64,000 bases of DNA from Paraphysomonas bandaiensis (GCA_965644295.1 CBFFRP010000025.1:62001-126000), one strand, 5' to 3'. Counted from the first letter of the stretch, positions 1 to 11,295 are shown. Numbers and translations are program-made. The notes: a model not told the origin generated them from the sequence alone.

Positions 1-430
1 GACACTCTCAGGTCGCTGCTGACATCTGCTGAGAACAACACTTCGACTTCTGTTCCTGTCACTGCTGTATATAAAACCCACACAATGAAAAGCCGATTTT
101 TTAGAATATCACCTTTAAAAAACCCCTTCAAAAACTTGATTTTCTAGGATTCTATTGAATTTTTAGGACTCTGTACATTTTGGACATACATTTTTTGGAA
201 AAATTTCGCATGATTCTAAAAAGTGGGTGATGTATGCTCATATATGGTACATGTATGTATGTAGCATACTCTGCTGTGCTGGGTGTCCACCACATTGTTG
301 CTATCCTCCCATTGCTACAGAAGAACTTGAGGATTTGTTGTGTATGAAACGTGATGCATAAGGACTAGTGCAGCAAGATTCCACCACTGCTTCTCACACT
401 TAGTCTGTTGCTATCTATATCGATATCAGT
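1..430. other. Left-edge intergenic sequence, no gene seen
   Basis: This stretch lies upstream of the transporter gene. I see no open frame or recognisable repeat, only AT-rich sequence with short GTATGTATG-like runs near 255-265. It probably contains the promoter and 5' UTR of the gene starting at 431. Confidence 0.4.
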
Positions 431-2417
431 ATGAATAAGTTCCTTACAGTTATTTTAGCCATCGGGGTGGGAAATGCGCTGGAGTGGTTTGACTTTGCTA
501 TATTCGGTGCCTTGGCTGATATAATCGGCTATCACTTCTTTCCTGCAAAGCATAGTAGTGCCGCACTGATGGCATCTTTCACATTGTATTGCACGGCTTT
601 CTTCATGCGACCACTGGGCGGGATACTGATGGGGTATATAGGAGATACGTATGGGAGAAAATCTGCATTAGAAATATCCGTATGTTTGATGCTAATTCCA
701 TCTTTTCTTATGGGCAGCCTTCCCACATTTCAGCATATTGGTTTCGTAGCTACCGGTGCTCTGGTGGTGTTGCGAATGCTGCAGGGTCTTGCAGTGGGAG
801 GTGAGATGATTGGTGCTTATATATACACCATAGAGGCCTGTGAAGGAAAGCGCCGGGGATTGTGGGGTGGAGTTTGCAAGGCCACGGCATTGACCGGCAC
901 TGTATTGGGCATGGGTGTCGTTACCCTCTTACGAGAGGTTTTATCAGAGGAAGACATGTACCAATGGGGTTGGAGAATACCTTTCTTATCTTCCATCTTG
1001 CTCGGAATAGTTGGTATATATCTCCGCTCATTCTTACACGAGAGCGAAGAGTATCTCAAAATAAAGGCCAGCACTGAACAAGTTAAAGAAAAGGGCTTCA
1101 CTACCGTGCAAGCAGTACGGGCGCACTGGCCAGAGGTGATACTGGGATCGCTTATCACCGCCTTTTGGTGCACGGGATACTACACATGCTTTATATGGAT
1201 GGGTATGATAATAACTGTAGATATATGTGACGTAGAAGGGAGGTTGTGTGTTGCTGTGGGTGAGGGTATGTAGTTGATGTAGAATTGTTGAAGTGTGCCA
1301 TGCATCTACAACCACTACCATATAGTGTATTGCCTATATACGTGCATAGCATCTCAAAATAACTTCAGGTTACTATACGTCTGATCTGATTCGCGGAGAT
1401 CCAGTGTCACACCCGTGGGCTATAAATATCCTTATGATCAGCGCTTTAGTTTTGCTGATGCCACTGGGTGGAATCATCGGAGACTCTCTCTGCCAGTATT
1501 CTGGGTAAACTTTTGTTTTTAATTGAATAGCGTAACCGTACTAAACATGCGGTTGCCACACATATCGTAACAGTACTACACATGCGGTTGCCACACATAT
1601 TATTGTTGGATGAGAGTGTGTGGTGATAGTATGCTCGATATTTCAGGAAGTTTCTAATGTAATAACATGATGAACCGCAGAAATGAAGCTGGATTTAAAC
1701 GCACTCTTATGCTCGGATGTGTATTGGCTTGCTTCTTAGGTGGGTTTCATATTTCTACTGTTGTAATTAGGGCTGATAATAATTGTTGCACACTGTAAAA
1801 TTTAGGAATTCCGGCATTTCTTCTGATTAACATGAAATCCATGTGGTCTGTCTGTCTTGGGCAGTTGCTATTCGCATTCAGTTTATCATTGTATGGTAGC
1901 TGCATGCCTGTCGTGCTTGTTACATTGGTACGCTCACTGCATATTTCACACCTTTACTAAATGAACTGGTACTTCTTTACAGTTTGTGACACAATATAGA
2001 TACTCTGCAATGGGAATAGGTATGCTCTTGTTTACTGAGGAAGACCGTTTACAGGATATGTTGCAGCTTATAATGCAGCGAACGCCGTTTTCGCTGGGAC
2101 GGCTCCGCTAATTCAAACTGCACTCGTCGTGCACGTGAACAAGAAATATGTAATGATGCCTAATTGGTGCTTATACTTTAATCTTATCGCTTGATTTTAT
2201 ATATTAGACTGGCTTTCTAGCGTCAGCTCTGCCAGCGACATACATTATGGCGGTTGCACTTTTGTCATTCATTGCCTTAAGTGTGGGCCCTGGTATAGCT
2301 GCAACGATGCGAAAAAGTGGGTCGAATTGCCTTTATAAGTGTGATCTATTTGACTCAGTTTGTGATAGGATTCAACCTGGATTCACTTGTAGTTATCAGC
2401 GGAAAGTCATCTATTGA
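431..2417 (+). CDS. MFS transporter, metabolite:H+ symporter (ProP/KgtP-like) family
   Basis: Seven exons: 431-1202, 1369-1504, 1681-1739, 1806-1927, 1983-2019, 2055-2149, 2208-2417. They join in frame to 476 residues, the usual length of a 12-helix MFS carrier. The N-terminus carries the MHS hallmark ALEWFDFAIFG (residues 16-26). The loop between helices 2 and 3 has the MFS signature GDTYGRKSAL (about 71-80), followed by GGEMIGA near 123 and GWRIPF at 180-185, all typical of the proline/betaine, ketoglutarate and shikimate carriers of this family. The likely role is proton-coupled uptake of an organic acid or osmolyte, at the plasma or an organelle membrane; the substrate cannot be read from sequence. 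Introns measure 166, 176, 66, 55, 35 and 58 bases, and the 35-base one is among the shortest here. The family is mainly bacterial, so transfer is possible, but the introns show it is a settled nuclear gene. Confidence 0.85.
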
Positions 2418-2914
2418 GGTTACCGCTAGTATGGATAACAGTAATTCATCTGCCTGGCATCTCGATACATCAATTAGTCCAATGATTAAATCGTAGAGTT
2501 TTTATCCTCTTTGACATGAGTGAGTTATGTGAGTGTTGTGCACTGAAAGTTGTCGTTTGATAAACATGTAACATATAGTCGCTTTATATTGACGAGAGAC
2601 AGTATTTGTTAATTAAATGCATTGTAGCGTGATTTTTTCACTGTTGTGCGGTGCCATTGTTCCTGTACGCTGATTAAAGCACGTCAATCCAATTACTCTT
2701 GAAAATACAGTGTTAGGTACTGTTTCATTGAACATTTACGTCACCCAATAACACGCACTTTCTATGGTATGTGGTAACTAGGTATATAATGCCCATTTCG
2801 ATTTATTATTTATCTAAAATAATACACAGTAGCATGTAGCATAGTAGTGTAAGCAGATTTCACTATGTCAATGCACGGTATAAAATACACGATACACCTT
2901 AATTGAGATGACAT
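2418..2914. other. Intergenic, nothing recognised
   Basis: AT-rich spacer between the transporter stop and the first family A repeat. No coding frame or structured element was recognised. It should hold the transporter 3' UTR. Confidence 0.4.
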
Positions 2915-3438
2915 GTAATGAAAGTCTTATTATTAGCAATAGACGTTAAAAACCTGCACCAACTTAGTAGCTAGATGAATCCTAGACAAACTAGTTAGAC
3001 CTCTACTCGTAACTAGTAACTAGACAAACTAGTTAGACCTCTACTCGTAACTAGTAACTAATCAGTACACACTTTTTTTATCCTACTATTTAACGCTACG
3101 AAAGCTGCTTGTGCGTCGCGGCAAGCACCAAGGTGCAACCACTTCCGTTCTGAGTCCTTAAGGTGAACATCCAGGATGCTTGGCTTCAGCAGGCAGCCCA
3201 ATACCCCGGTTACCCTTGAGGTGGGCCCATTCCCGGATGCCTGTTTATTCGTCTGGGCCCAAAAACGTCTACACAAGTGACACTTATTGGTGTCCCTCGT
3301 ACCACACAAGCATTCGGCTATGAGTGAGCAGAAGAATATCTGCTGACTATGTTTGCGGCTCACGTTAGTTTCCCAGAGAGAGAATATCTTTTATCTTATC
3401 CCCCAGAACACCACGAAAAGGGTCCGACTTTGTTGATG
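2915..3438 (+). mobile_element. Family A SINE-like repeat, copy A1 (full length)
   Basis: The copy runs from the GAAAGTCTTATTATTAGCAA block to the GTCCGACTTTGTTGA block, the same two ends seen at 36465-36918. An imperfect flanking duplication is visible: GAGATGACAT at 2905-2914 and GAGATGGCAT at 3439-3448 (9 of 10). It carries an extra 38-base tandem duplication (2982-3019 and 3020-3057). A roughly 100-codon open frame on the minus strand inside it belongs to the repeat and is shared with other copies. Confidence 0.8.
2982..3057. repeat. 38-base tandem duplication inside repeat A1
   Basis: Two adjacent identical 38-base units beginning CTAGACAAACTAGTTAGACC. The related copy at 36.5 kb has only one unit, so this is a local duplication in A1. 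Confidence 0.85.
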
Positions 3439-5002
3439 GAGATGGCATAAATTGTAATATATAATGCTACAAGAGTTAGAATTTTATTGGAAGTAATTTC
3501 GACTAGTGGAAATGGTGTTTACTGGAAGTAAATTCTCAACGAAAGAACTTTCATGTGTGATCGGCAAGTGGTGCGTGTTGCATGGTGAGGTGCTCCATTG
3601 GTAACAAATGAGATATATCGCACATCCAATCTCTACAGTTTCTGGCCTGTTGAGTTTGTAAGGTATACTGTGAAATCTAGTGTCGGTCGTGGTGCAGCGT
3701 AGGTACTATTAGACACTACCAACTTTAATACACTACCAACAGCGACGAAACAGGGTACTGTAATTCTCTACAATGTCACACGGCTGCACAGTTGGATCGG
3801 TCTATTGCGGAGGAAGTCACAGCTTTTATGTAGAATAGCAACTGCGGAGCTGCCGATACGAATGTTTTTGCTCCTGACTGTACACACATACAGAAGCCGT
3901 AGACCATGCAGAAGTCATTATGGTATCGGCAGAGCCCAGAGTGAGTGGGGTCATCTGAAACTCCTCTAGTGCTATTGCTCGCTTGCAATAAGAGTGTGTT
4001 TGAGTATATTAGTACAATTGAAAAGTAGTAGTTGGATTTGAAGAGAAAATCAAATATTATCAATAGCTTTGTTAGATAACATGGATGGAATTTCGCAGTA
4101 AAAAGATAGTCACCAGTATACTGCTGCACAATGGCAACCCTTCGATATCAGACCCAACTGCAGAGAAATCGTCGCCAATAACGTGGGTAACGTTCAACAC
4201 AGGGCCAAGGCAGTCTATGTAGTATCGATTTCAGCGAGTTCTTCGCTCCCCCTTTTACTATAATGAACCATTTTCCTTGCAATGTCAATATTACCTTGAA
4301 CCTGCTCTATAATCTGAAGAGTTGCAGAAGAGAGGAGAATAGGAACCCTTTACTGGCGTTATTCATGGGGCTTCATTATTAACTGAGTATGTCAATGAAA
4401 TTAACTCGTGATACCAAACCATTATCAATATCTTATTACGGAGTTCTGAATCATGCTCAGTCACATCCATTACACCACCAGAGGGGATTGCATGCAATGC
4501 ATGTTACCACTTAGGATGCAAACATATTCAACAAAACTAGAAATTGATTTTCAATGACGTGTAGTAGTCTATGGTCGAATATATATGTGGAAAGCAATCA
4601 GCTGAGCATCTTATCTGAGTTAAGTAGTAGTCTAACACAATGCATCAGTGTGCATTGGAGTCAATCTGCACCAGATTAAGCAACAGGAGGATCTTCATCC
4701 AATCATATCGCCGATTCCAGAATCTGTTGGCTAATATTACCTATCATGTATTTTAGTATGTATTGTGGCGGTATTCTGTGTATGAATGAGAGTAACGGTT
4801 TCATGTGTGTTGCAACCAACAGATACATACATACATACACGTACATACACATACACATACACACACAATGCCATATACACACATACACACACACGTACAT
4901 ACATACACATACATCGACATGTGCATCTATACTTGCAGAGAGGAGTGACTAGTCGTGTATATAAGACACATTGTATTGCTGCTAATTGATAAATTGAAGA
5001 CA
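3439..5002. other. Intergenic, with a CA/CATA-rich stretch
   Basis: No gene that I can support. A CA-rich simple sequence built of CATA and CACA units lies at about 4823-4915 and creates artificial open frames on both strands. Two short in-frame pieces on the minus strand (about 4215-4460) look weakly coding but are not annotated. GTGTATATAAG at about 4955-4966, some 40 bases before the ATG at 5003, could be a TATA-type element for the next gene. Confidence 0.4.
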
Positions 5003-5838
5003 ATGACTGAGCATGAGAGAAAGGCACCAAAGAGAAGGACTATGGTAAAGGACAGAGTTGGTTGTGTGAAAGCAACCACTCGCAATCTACCTGAAGGGCC
5101 ATTTGTATACGGGATGAAGAGCCCTCCTGATCCTGAGGGAGCTGGAGAAGGTTTACATGTTCATTTCATAGTAGAATTCATATAAACAACATGTTTAGTA
5201 ATATCGAATTGGATAACGGCTGATCCATCTGCCTCAAAGGCTTCAGTTCGCAGTCACATACACTCCAATATTTTAGCAATCAAACATGGGTATGACTGTT
5301 CTTTATATATGACGTGTCTGACTAGTATGCAGTGCTGTTACTGCAAAAGCTGCGAGAAAGTTTGCAGAAGACCACACGCATATCAGAATGAAAGAAATAT
5401 TGAATGCAGAGACGAATACTCATGCAACCTCTGCATTTGAAGGTCCATTCGGACAAAAAACAGTTTAGTAAGTTCAATGTATCGTATCGGTTTCAGTGTT
5501 TTACAATGTCACTAGCGCGGACGAATCTATGGAGGCGCTTATACAGGCAAAGTACACCAATTTTTCCAACTATGATGCAGACTACCCTTCACTCGACGGC
5601 CTTGTTGATAAGAGTGCCCTTCCTCTTCCTCGATCAACGAGAGCATCAACCATGGTAGAGTCTAAAACAAAAAGTGCTAACAAGGAGGTAATATGTATTT
5701 ACTACGCTCAGCAAGTATTTATAACTCTTATATATAAAGGAGCCAAAGAAGCCTTTCACAATGAAAAAGTTCCAAAATATTCCTGGAAAGCTAAATTTGC
5801 CGAAGTCATCTGCGAAAACGCCTACTTCCAGAGCGTAG
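5003..5838 (+). CDS. CFAP77: CFAP77-like ciliary microtubule protein
   Basis: Five exons: 5003-5150, 5199-5289, 5333-5467, 5516-5687, 5740-5838, giving 214 residues in frame. Recognisable family features are LPEGPFVYG near residue 30, then GEVISNWITADPS across the first junction, a central helical part with an FGQKT motif, and a basic tail with MKKFQNIPGKL. In other organisms CFAP77 is a microtubule inner protein that binds tubulin at the outer junction of axonemal doublets and stabilises the B-tubule. I infer the same here, so the organism should build motile cilia. The third intron (5468-5515) was chosen for its GTAAGT donor and CTAG acceptor, which keep the frame open. Assignment is by remembered pattern and should be confirmed with a profile search. 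Confidence 0.65.
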
Positions 5839-6224
5839 CAAATTGAACTATATTAGCTCTGTCTGTTTCGAGTTTCCAGGAAGAGTAGTTCTGATGTATT
5901 AGCGAAGAGTGTGTGTAGTGATTAATTTTCCACGTGAAGTGTGAATTGTGAGTCTTAGAGAACGTATGTATACATTTCCACAACTTAGCGATAGGAGTAG
6001 TGATTACTTTAAATTAAAATAACTATTTCATCATATGTGACTATATCTTTCATTTTAATTGTTTCAATGGATAATTAGAGCTTGATCAAGATCTAGTACA
6101 GTCTTATGACTGAATGGACGACTTACTGTATATTGTAGAGATAGCGCTTTCTAAAAGTGTGGTATTCTACATCCTAAAGTATCGTAGTATATAGCCGGTT
6201 CATTAAATTAGTGCATATTCTAGT
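5839..6224. other. Intergenic, nothing recognised
   Basis: AT-rich spacer downstream of the CFAP77-like gene. No coding frame, tandem repeat or structured element was seen. Confidence 0.4.
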
Positions 6225-6493
6225 ATGTTGTGCATTCTGTCCACTCATAGCCAAATGCTTGTGCGGTAGCCATTCAAAGACACGCCTGAGCCCCTATCTA
6301 CCCCCTTGTCCATGTATCTCATGTGAGGAACACTTGACTCACTGATACAGAATCCTCCTCCACAAAGTCCAAGGACTCACGTCCATAGAGAGCTTCTCCC
6401 GCACATACAAGAACGGAAATGGTCGCACCATGGTGCTTGCGGCGGTTGCGGCGACGCAGCAGCTTCTGTAGCGTTACATATATAGTAGGATAT
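6225..6493 (-). mobile_element. Family A repeat, decayed reverse copy
   Basis: Two blocks match family A in reverse orientation: 6229-6270 (CACTCATAGCCAAATGCTTG) and 6411-6493 (GCTTGCGGC then GTAGCGTTA). The middle, about 6271-6410, does not resemble other copies and may be an insertion or replacement. Confidence 0.6.
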
Positions 6494-6836
6494 GAGAATA
6501 TGTGCTAGATACTTTGTGAAGTCTACTTATCTGGTGTTGGGTCTTGACACCTACTTCTAATAATAAGACTTGCAATATAGTTGATGTTTATCGGTAGTAG
6601 GTAGCCTAGCCAGTGTTCTCTGTTGCAATTAAATACATAACCGTAATAACACATTGAAAACTGCAACAATAGAAATGGGAATAAACATACAAAGAATTTT
6701 AGAAAGTAGTATCTGTTGAATATGTAATTTCTAGAGAGAAACATCATAATATTGGTGATGGTGATTGCTGCTCTGTTACATCTGTTTATCATATTCTCAA
6801 TGAGAAAAAGAATAGAGAAGGGTAAAAAACGCTTGC
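6494..6836. other. Intergenic, nothing recognised
   Basis: AT-rich spacer between two family A copies. No supported gene. Confidence 0.35.
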
Positions 6837-7216
6837 CTCTAATCACTCAAAGCAAACGCAATTGTGAGTGAGCAGATTGCTTTGGTAACTCATATCTGCT
6901 CACTTCAGGATTTTGAATTCTGAAGAGGTGAACAACCCGGATGCTTGACTTCAGCAGGCAGCGCAATACTCCGGTTACCCTTGAGGTGGGCCCATTCCCG
7001 GATGCCTGTTTATTCGTCAGGGCCCGACGTGACACTTATATTGGTGTCCCTTGTACCACACAAGCATTGGGCTATGAGTGGGCAGAATATTATCTGCTGA
7101 CTATATATTATATATGCGGCTCGCGTTAGTTTCCTGGACTAATACCTTCGGTACTTATCCACTAGAATTTAGAACACCACGAAAAGGTACGAGTCCGACT
7201 GTGTTGAAGGAAATTA
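6837..7216 (+). mobile_element. Family A SINE-like repeat, copy A2 (variant start)
   Basis: The right part, from the GGATGCTTGACTTCAGCAGG block to GAGTCCGACTGTGTTGAAGG, matches the other copies. The left part uses a variant beginning near CACTCAAAGCAAACGCA, also found at the starts of the copies at 15.9 kb and 30.8 kb, so there are at least two subfamilies. Confidence 0.7.
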
Positions 7217-7763
7217 CTTCCTTTATTCACCTTTTCCTTTCTAATATTGACTTAACTTACGAACTCACTTCAATAGTACAATTTATAATTTATAACACTA
7301 TTATAACAGTATAATATAGTATAGTATATATATATATCGTGTCATACACCAGCACTGTGCTCTCGAAAATTCAATAACTTAAACAATCAGTTAATAATTA
7401 ATAATATATCACTTCAGTAAAATACATCATATAGATGGTATATATAAGTGAGCAAAGATTCTATAAAAAGAATTTCTGTTTCTGTCATCATGAAATCGAA
7501 AGATTATTAGAACTTATTTATTTCTTAAATGTAGCCTGCATTCGTTATCTGGAATGGGTATATGTCTGTACCGTAGTGTTGGCACGACTGCTTACACTAA
7601 CAAGTCACAAAAAATATTTATCACTACGCTTAAGCTTTATACATCGCTGCGATGAAACTACAAAACAATGTAATAACTCTATGAACACATCTGCACACGC
7701 ACAACACCTATTTCTTAGATAACAAATTACCGCAATGAATTTCAAATGTGATTGATAAAAGTA
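7217..7763. other. Intergenic, nothing recognised
   Basis: AT-rich sequence with a TATATA run at about 7320-7340. It lies downstream of the polycystin gene, which is on the minus strand. Confidence 0.4.
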
Positions 7764-10502
7764 TCATTGATTTTTCTTTTTCGCAGCAGATTCTGCTAAC
7801 TTTATTTCTTGATACTTCTCGTCGTACACTGTAAATATCACTGCCAGAACCATATTCAGTAGTATAAAGGAAATAATAACAACGAACGACCAAAAGAATA
7901 TTGCCGTCTCCACAGGACTCACTTCACGAACTACAAAATATAGGAAACGTATTAACTCGTCAGAAATAAATATATCAAACTTACGTCTATAGTACTCTCC
8001 ATACTCCCCAAGCATCATAATAAAGAGCGATGCCAAAGAATATCCCAAGTTCGACCACTCTGACAACTCGGAGCCGTAGATTTCAGTCCCGAGTACTCCA
8101 TAAGCCACAGCAATCACAACAAATATGAGTAGCACCGGTAACAAGTCACTAGCTGACCCTGTTATGGTAGCAGTCACAATACCAAGTTTCCTGTCAAATG
8201 ATAAATATCGAAAGAATTGTATCATGCCAGCAAACATCGCAGCAATAGCAATCAGATGAAGAGTCTCACCGATGCTGCTAATATGTCTAAAATCCTCCAG
8301 AATACTCTCCAAATGATCATCCAGATCTGACGAACCTTCCAATTTCAAGAAAGTATTGTGCAACGCGGCACCTGAAGTGATGTAGCGTACACGATAAACA
8401 ATTCCCACTGATATAACAACAATTGTAACCCAGTCCAGTATATCGTGCATGCCGGCTTGGTCAGGCAAAATATCATCAAATATATCCTCTATGGCTTCTC
8501 CGATGTCATCTACAAGATCATCCAGTTTATCGGCAATGTCGGTGTTAGATTTAGTTCGCTCAGGTTTTGTGGTATTGTGTGGCATATTATTCAAATCCCC
8601 ACCCAAAAGACCCGTTTCTATTCCTCCTGGTACACTACGCGCTACATTATGATCTACACTTCTAATCTCTTCGTCATTTATCGGAGGCTGAGTTACGTCA
8701 CAACACTTAGCCGACTTGACGTTATCACAAGGATCAGTGGGATGCACTGAACCTTTACAAGCTCTCTTTACACACGGAATAACACGAATCAGTCGTCTGG
8801 TAATGAGCTGGTATATCTCTCTCAGTGTGAACAAAGTGAAAACAATAAGCAGCATAACTTCCAGAACAAACACTTCTGTTGTGCGCCACTCGTATCCATC
8901 GTAGCCGTAAAAGAACTGAATCATTGGGACGAATGTTGTATCCACAGTTGCTGAGATGGCACCGTCTGTTCGGATGTTAAACTGAACTCTTATCATTGTG
9001 TAAAACAAATCTTCATTGCCCAAGTTGCGCGTTACTATATACACTCTAAATATCCTCGTGTTTTTATCAATAAAATTGTGCTCCCGAAGTAGTAGAGTGC
9101 CCTGTGCAGAGTCTTCAATCCATTCCTCTTGATTAGTGGTAGAGAAAAATAAGCCATAAGATTGCTCCCCTACCAGGTAAGAGTCCAACGTCTTTCGAGC
9201 CTCCACAAATGTTGTATCCATAGCATTCACTGGGAAGGACGTCAACTTCACACACCCGAAGTATACGTTATATAATTCCGCCACATCATTGAAACCAGCG
9301 ATTCGTGCTAAATAGCCAAAAATTGCACTTGGTTGTATATCTGCGAGATTAAGACAAGCTACTCGTATGTCGTACGACGAAGACACCCATCGATAAGAGC
9401 AATCTGTAAGCTCTATATCGTCAACATTCCCAGTGTATGAACTATTTCCCGGAAGAAGTACTAGAGACTCCTGCTCAGACACTCGGTCAGATAACGTCCT
9501 TGATAAAGTTGCCAGAGAGGACCTGGATCCTGGTGGACCGGGAGGTGTTCCTGAAGGTGTGGGCGACGGTGTCGGTGCCACAGTCATATCAGGCGGCTTT
9601 TTCTCATCCTCCGTTGATGAGTCCGTGTAGGCATAGCAAGGTTTTACTTCTTGCGGTCCATTCGCGTTGGAAAAAAGTACAACGGAAGAGTCAAGCCGAT
9701 AGGCGTATGTACCATCTATTACCTGTCCATCCCAGCCAAACGTCGACCCCGCTTCTCCTCTGAATCCATCCTTGTGAAGGCAATATGATCCCCAAGGTGG
9801 AGTGCATGTCTCAATTATTTTATCGTCCTTGGTGGGATTCAGGGGCTCAATAGTGCTACTTCTCACCTTGATATCATTTTCGCTTTTCACCGACTTTTTA
9901 ACAGGGAACTTAGGCACAGATCTTTCCGTGAATATCCCAAAAGATAAAATCATATGATTTCCAGTTAGAAAGACTGCCTCATGATCTCCTTTAATATAGC
10001 CAATGCTACCATCAGAGCATGCATTGGTATTGACACTGGGGTTTAGCAACGAATATCGCACACCGTCTATTTCCACCTCCTGATAATTAGGCGAAGGATA
10101 TCTGCAGTTCGCATTAATATGATCGACAGTTTTGCCACCTATTCCGGTGGTGACGTCATTGACCCACTGCCATATGTCGTCTACAGTGGTAGCTGCTTTA
10201 GCTTGATCACTTCTTACAGCATGCAACAACGATGTACGACTGCTAGTATAGCGATACGGTTGTTGCTGTGTATATATTGTAGCCATCAACACACAAAAAC
10301 AAAACATCATCATTACAGCGTGTATATAACCATAGTATAACTTTCTCTTCTCGACTGATGCATTGTCAACAGCTGATATTTTTGTATGAGGATGTAATAT
10401 AGTTTGTAGACCACGTGCTATACCGTATAGAGTGTGAGTACGGTCATTCTCTTTGCTGATACCGTTCATACCGTTCATAGGTATTGACATCACGTGTTTC
10501 AA
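7764..10502 (-). CDS. Polycystin-2-like (PKD) cation channel, intronless
   Basis: A single uninterrupted frame of 912 residues, notable in a window where almost every gene is split. A first hydrophobic helix at about 57-79 is followed by a long luminal/extracellular region of roughly 480 residues containing cysteines and a Pro/Thr-rich insert near 310-335. Five more hydrophobic segments follow. The loop before the last helix has the pore-type sequence LGEYG starting at 831, in the position of the polycystin selectivity filter, then a final helix ending LAVIFTVYDE. This is the six-helix polycystin layout with an enlarged ectodomain. Polycystins are Ca2+-permeable channels of cilia and other membranes. 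A very acidic loop (about 655-680, DDLVDDIGEAIEDIFDDIL) separates two membrane segments. Ciliary location is inference. Confidence 0.85.
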   Translation of the reverse strand: MKHVMSIPMNGMNGISKENDRTHTLYGIARGLQTILHPHTKISAVDNASVEKRKLYYGYIHAVMMMFCFCVLMATIYTQQQPYRYTSSRTSLLHAVRSDQAKAATTVDDIWQWVNDVTTGIGGKTVDHINANCRYPSPNYQEVEIDGVRYSLLNPSVNTNACSDGSIGYIKGDHEAVFLTGNHMILSFGIFTERSVPKFPVKKSVKSENDIKVRSSTIEPLNPTKDDKIIETCTPPWGSYCLHKDGFRGEAGSTFGWDGQVIDGTYAYRLDSSVVLFSNANGPQEVKPCYAYTDSSTEDEKKPPDMTVAPTPSPTPSGTPPGPPGSRSSLATLSRTLSDRVSEQESLVLLPGNSSYTGNVDDIELTDCSYRWVSSSYDIRVACLNLADIQPSAIFGYLARIAGFNDVAELYNVYFGCVKLTSFPVNAMDTTFVEARKTLDSYLVGEQSYGLFFSTTNQEEWIEDSAQGTLLLREHNFIDKNTRIFRVYIVTRNLGNEDLFYTMIRVQFNIRTDGAISATVDTTFVPMIQFFYGYDGYEWRTTEVFVLEVMLLIVFTLFTLREIYQLITRRLIRVIPCVKRACKGSVHPTDPCDNVKSAKCCDVTQPPINDEEIRSVDHNVARSVPGGIETGLLGGDLNNMPHNTTKPERTKSNTDIADKLDDLVDDIGEAIEDIFDDILPDQAGMHDILDWVTIVVISVGIVYRVRYITSGAALHNTFLKLEGSSDLDDHLESILEDFRHISSIGETLHLIAIAAMFAGMIQFFRYLSFDRKLGIVTATITGSASDLLPVLLIFVVIAVAYGVLGTEIYGSELSEWSNLGYSLASLFIMMLGEYGEYYRRKFDIFISDELIRFLYFVVREVSPVETAIFFWSFVVIISFILLNMVLAVIFTVYDEKYQEIKLAESAAKKKNQ

Positions 10503-11295
10503 TGATTTCCTGGGAGGATATGATCTATTACTGTATGAGATTACGCAGGGTACTCATGTTCTTCCTCTACTTCACCCCCCAGACCTGAAAGTAACAGGGA
10601 TTTCACCCTGGTTATGTACTGTATGTCTCATATTTACTTTAAGACTGAGTGAGTTGTGGTGAAGGTCTGTGTATGTATCTATAGGCAGACACAGCTGCTC
10701 CCTACCTGCTGCTACTGCTGTCTGATATTCTGAAAGTGGACTTCGTCCTCTGTATTCCTCTGTATTCCGCTGTATTCCTCTCTGTATTTGTAGCTCTTGA
10801 TCTCAACGGAATCGACTGTATTCCAATCAACGACTACACTGCGGTTGACGGGATACCAGGGATATGATTGGTCGGATCTATGGATTTAAAGGGAACGGAG
10901 GGCGATCATCGTCCGGTCTACCGTCGTCAGCAGTTACAATTGGGGGACTTATGGATACCCCATTCAAAAAATCGCAAATATTCTGACGTCTAAATTCTAC
11001 TTGAAATCTACGTATATACCCTCCTAGAATACGATAGTTATGACGTCGTGATTATATAGGCATTCTATCGTAGTCTCATCACACTGATAAGACTTTGAAA
11101 TTAAAACCATTAAATTAACGTGACCACGTCATAAACTTACTGTGAGTTGTGTTGATCTGATACACTATCCCATAATGAACAACGTTACATCCTCTCAGGT
11201 TATGTCCTGAGGCAGCAGTGGTTACATCCCGCCTGTGTTTGATACACCGGAACTGAGCTGTATCTAGTATCCATTATCGATATCTTTCCCTGAAT
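10503..11295. other. Divergent intergenic region between channel and receptor genes
   Basis: About 790 bases between the start codons of two divergently transcribed membrane-protein genes. No coding frame was recognised. It must hold both promoters. A short imperfect repetition of CTGTATTCC units lies at about 10750-10790. Confidence 0.45.

Noticed and set aside
3058-3363. 101-codon minus-strand frame as an ordinary gene
   Set aside because: It lies entirely inside the dispersed family A repeat and recurs with the other copies, so it is described as part of the mobile element.
4703-4989. Overlapping small frames around 4.8 kb
   Set aside because: They arise from CATA/CACA-rich simple sequence; composition is repeat-derived on all frames.
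5404-5658. Alternative frame across exon 4 of the CFAP77-like gene
   Set aside because: The other frame, joined through GTAAGT at 5468 and CTAG at 5514, keeps the whole five-exon gene open and family-like.
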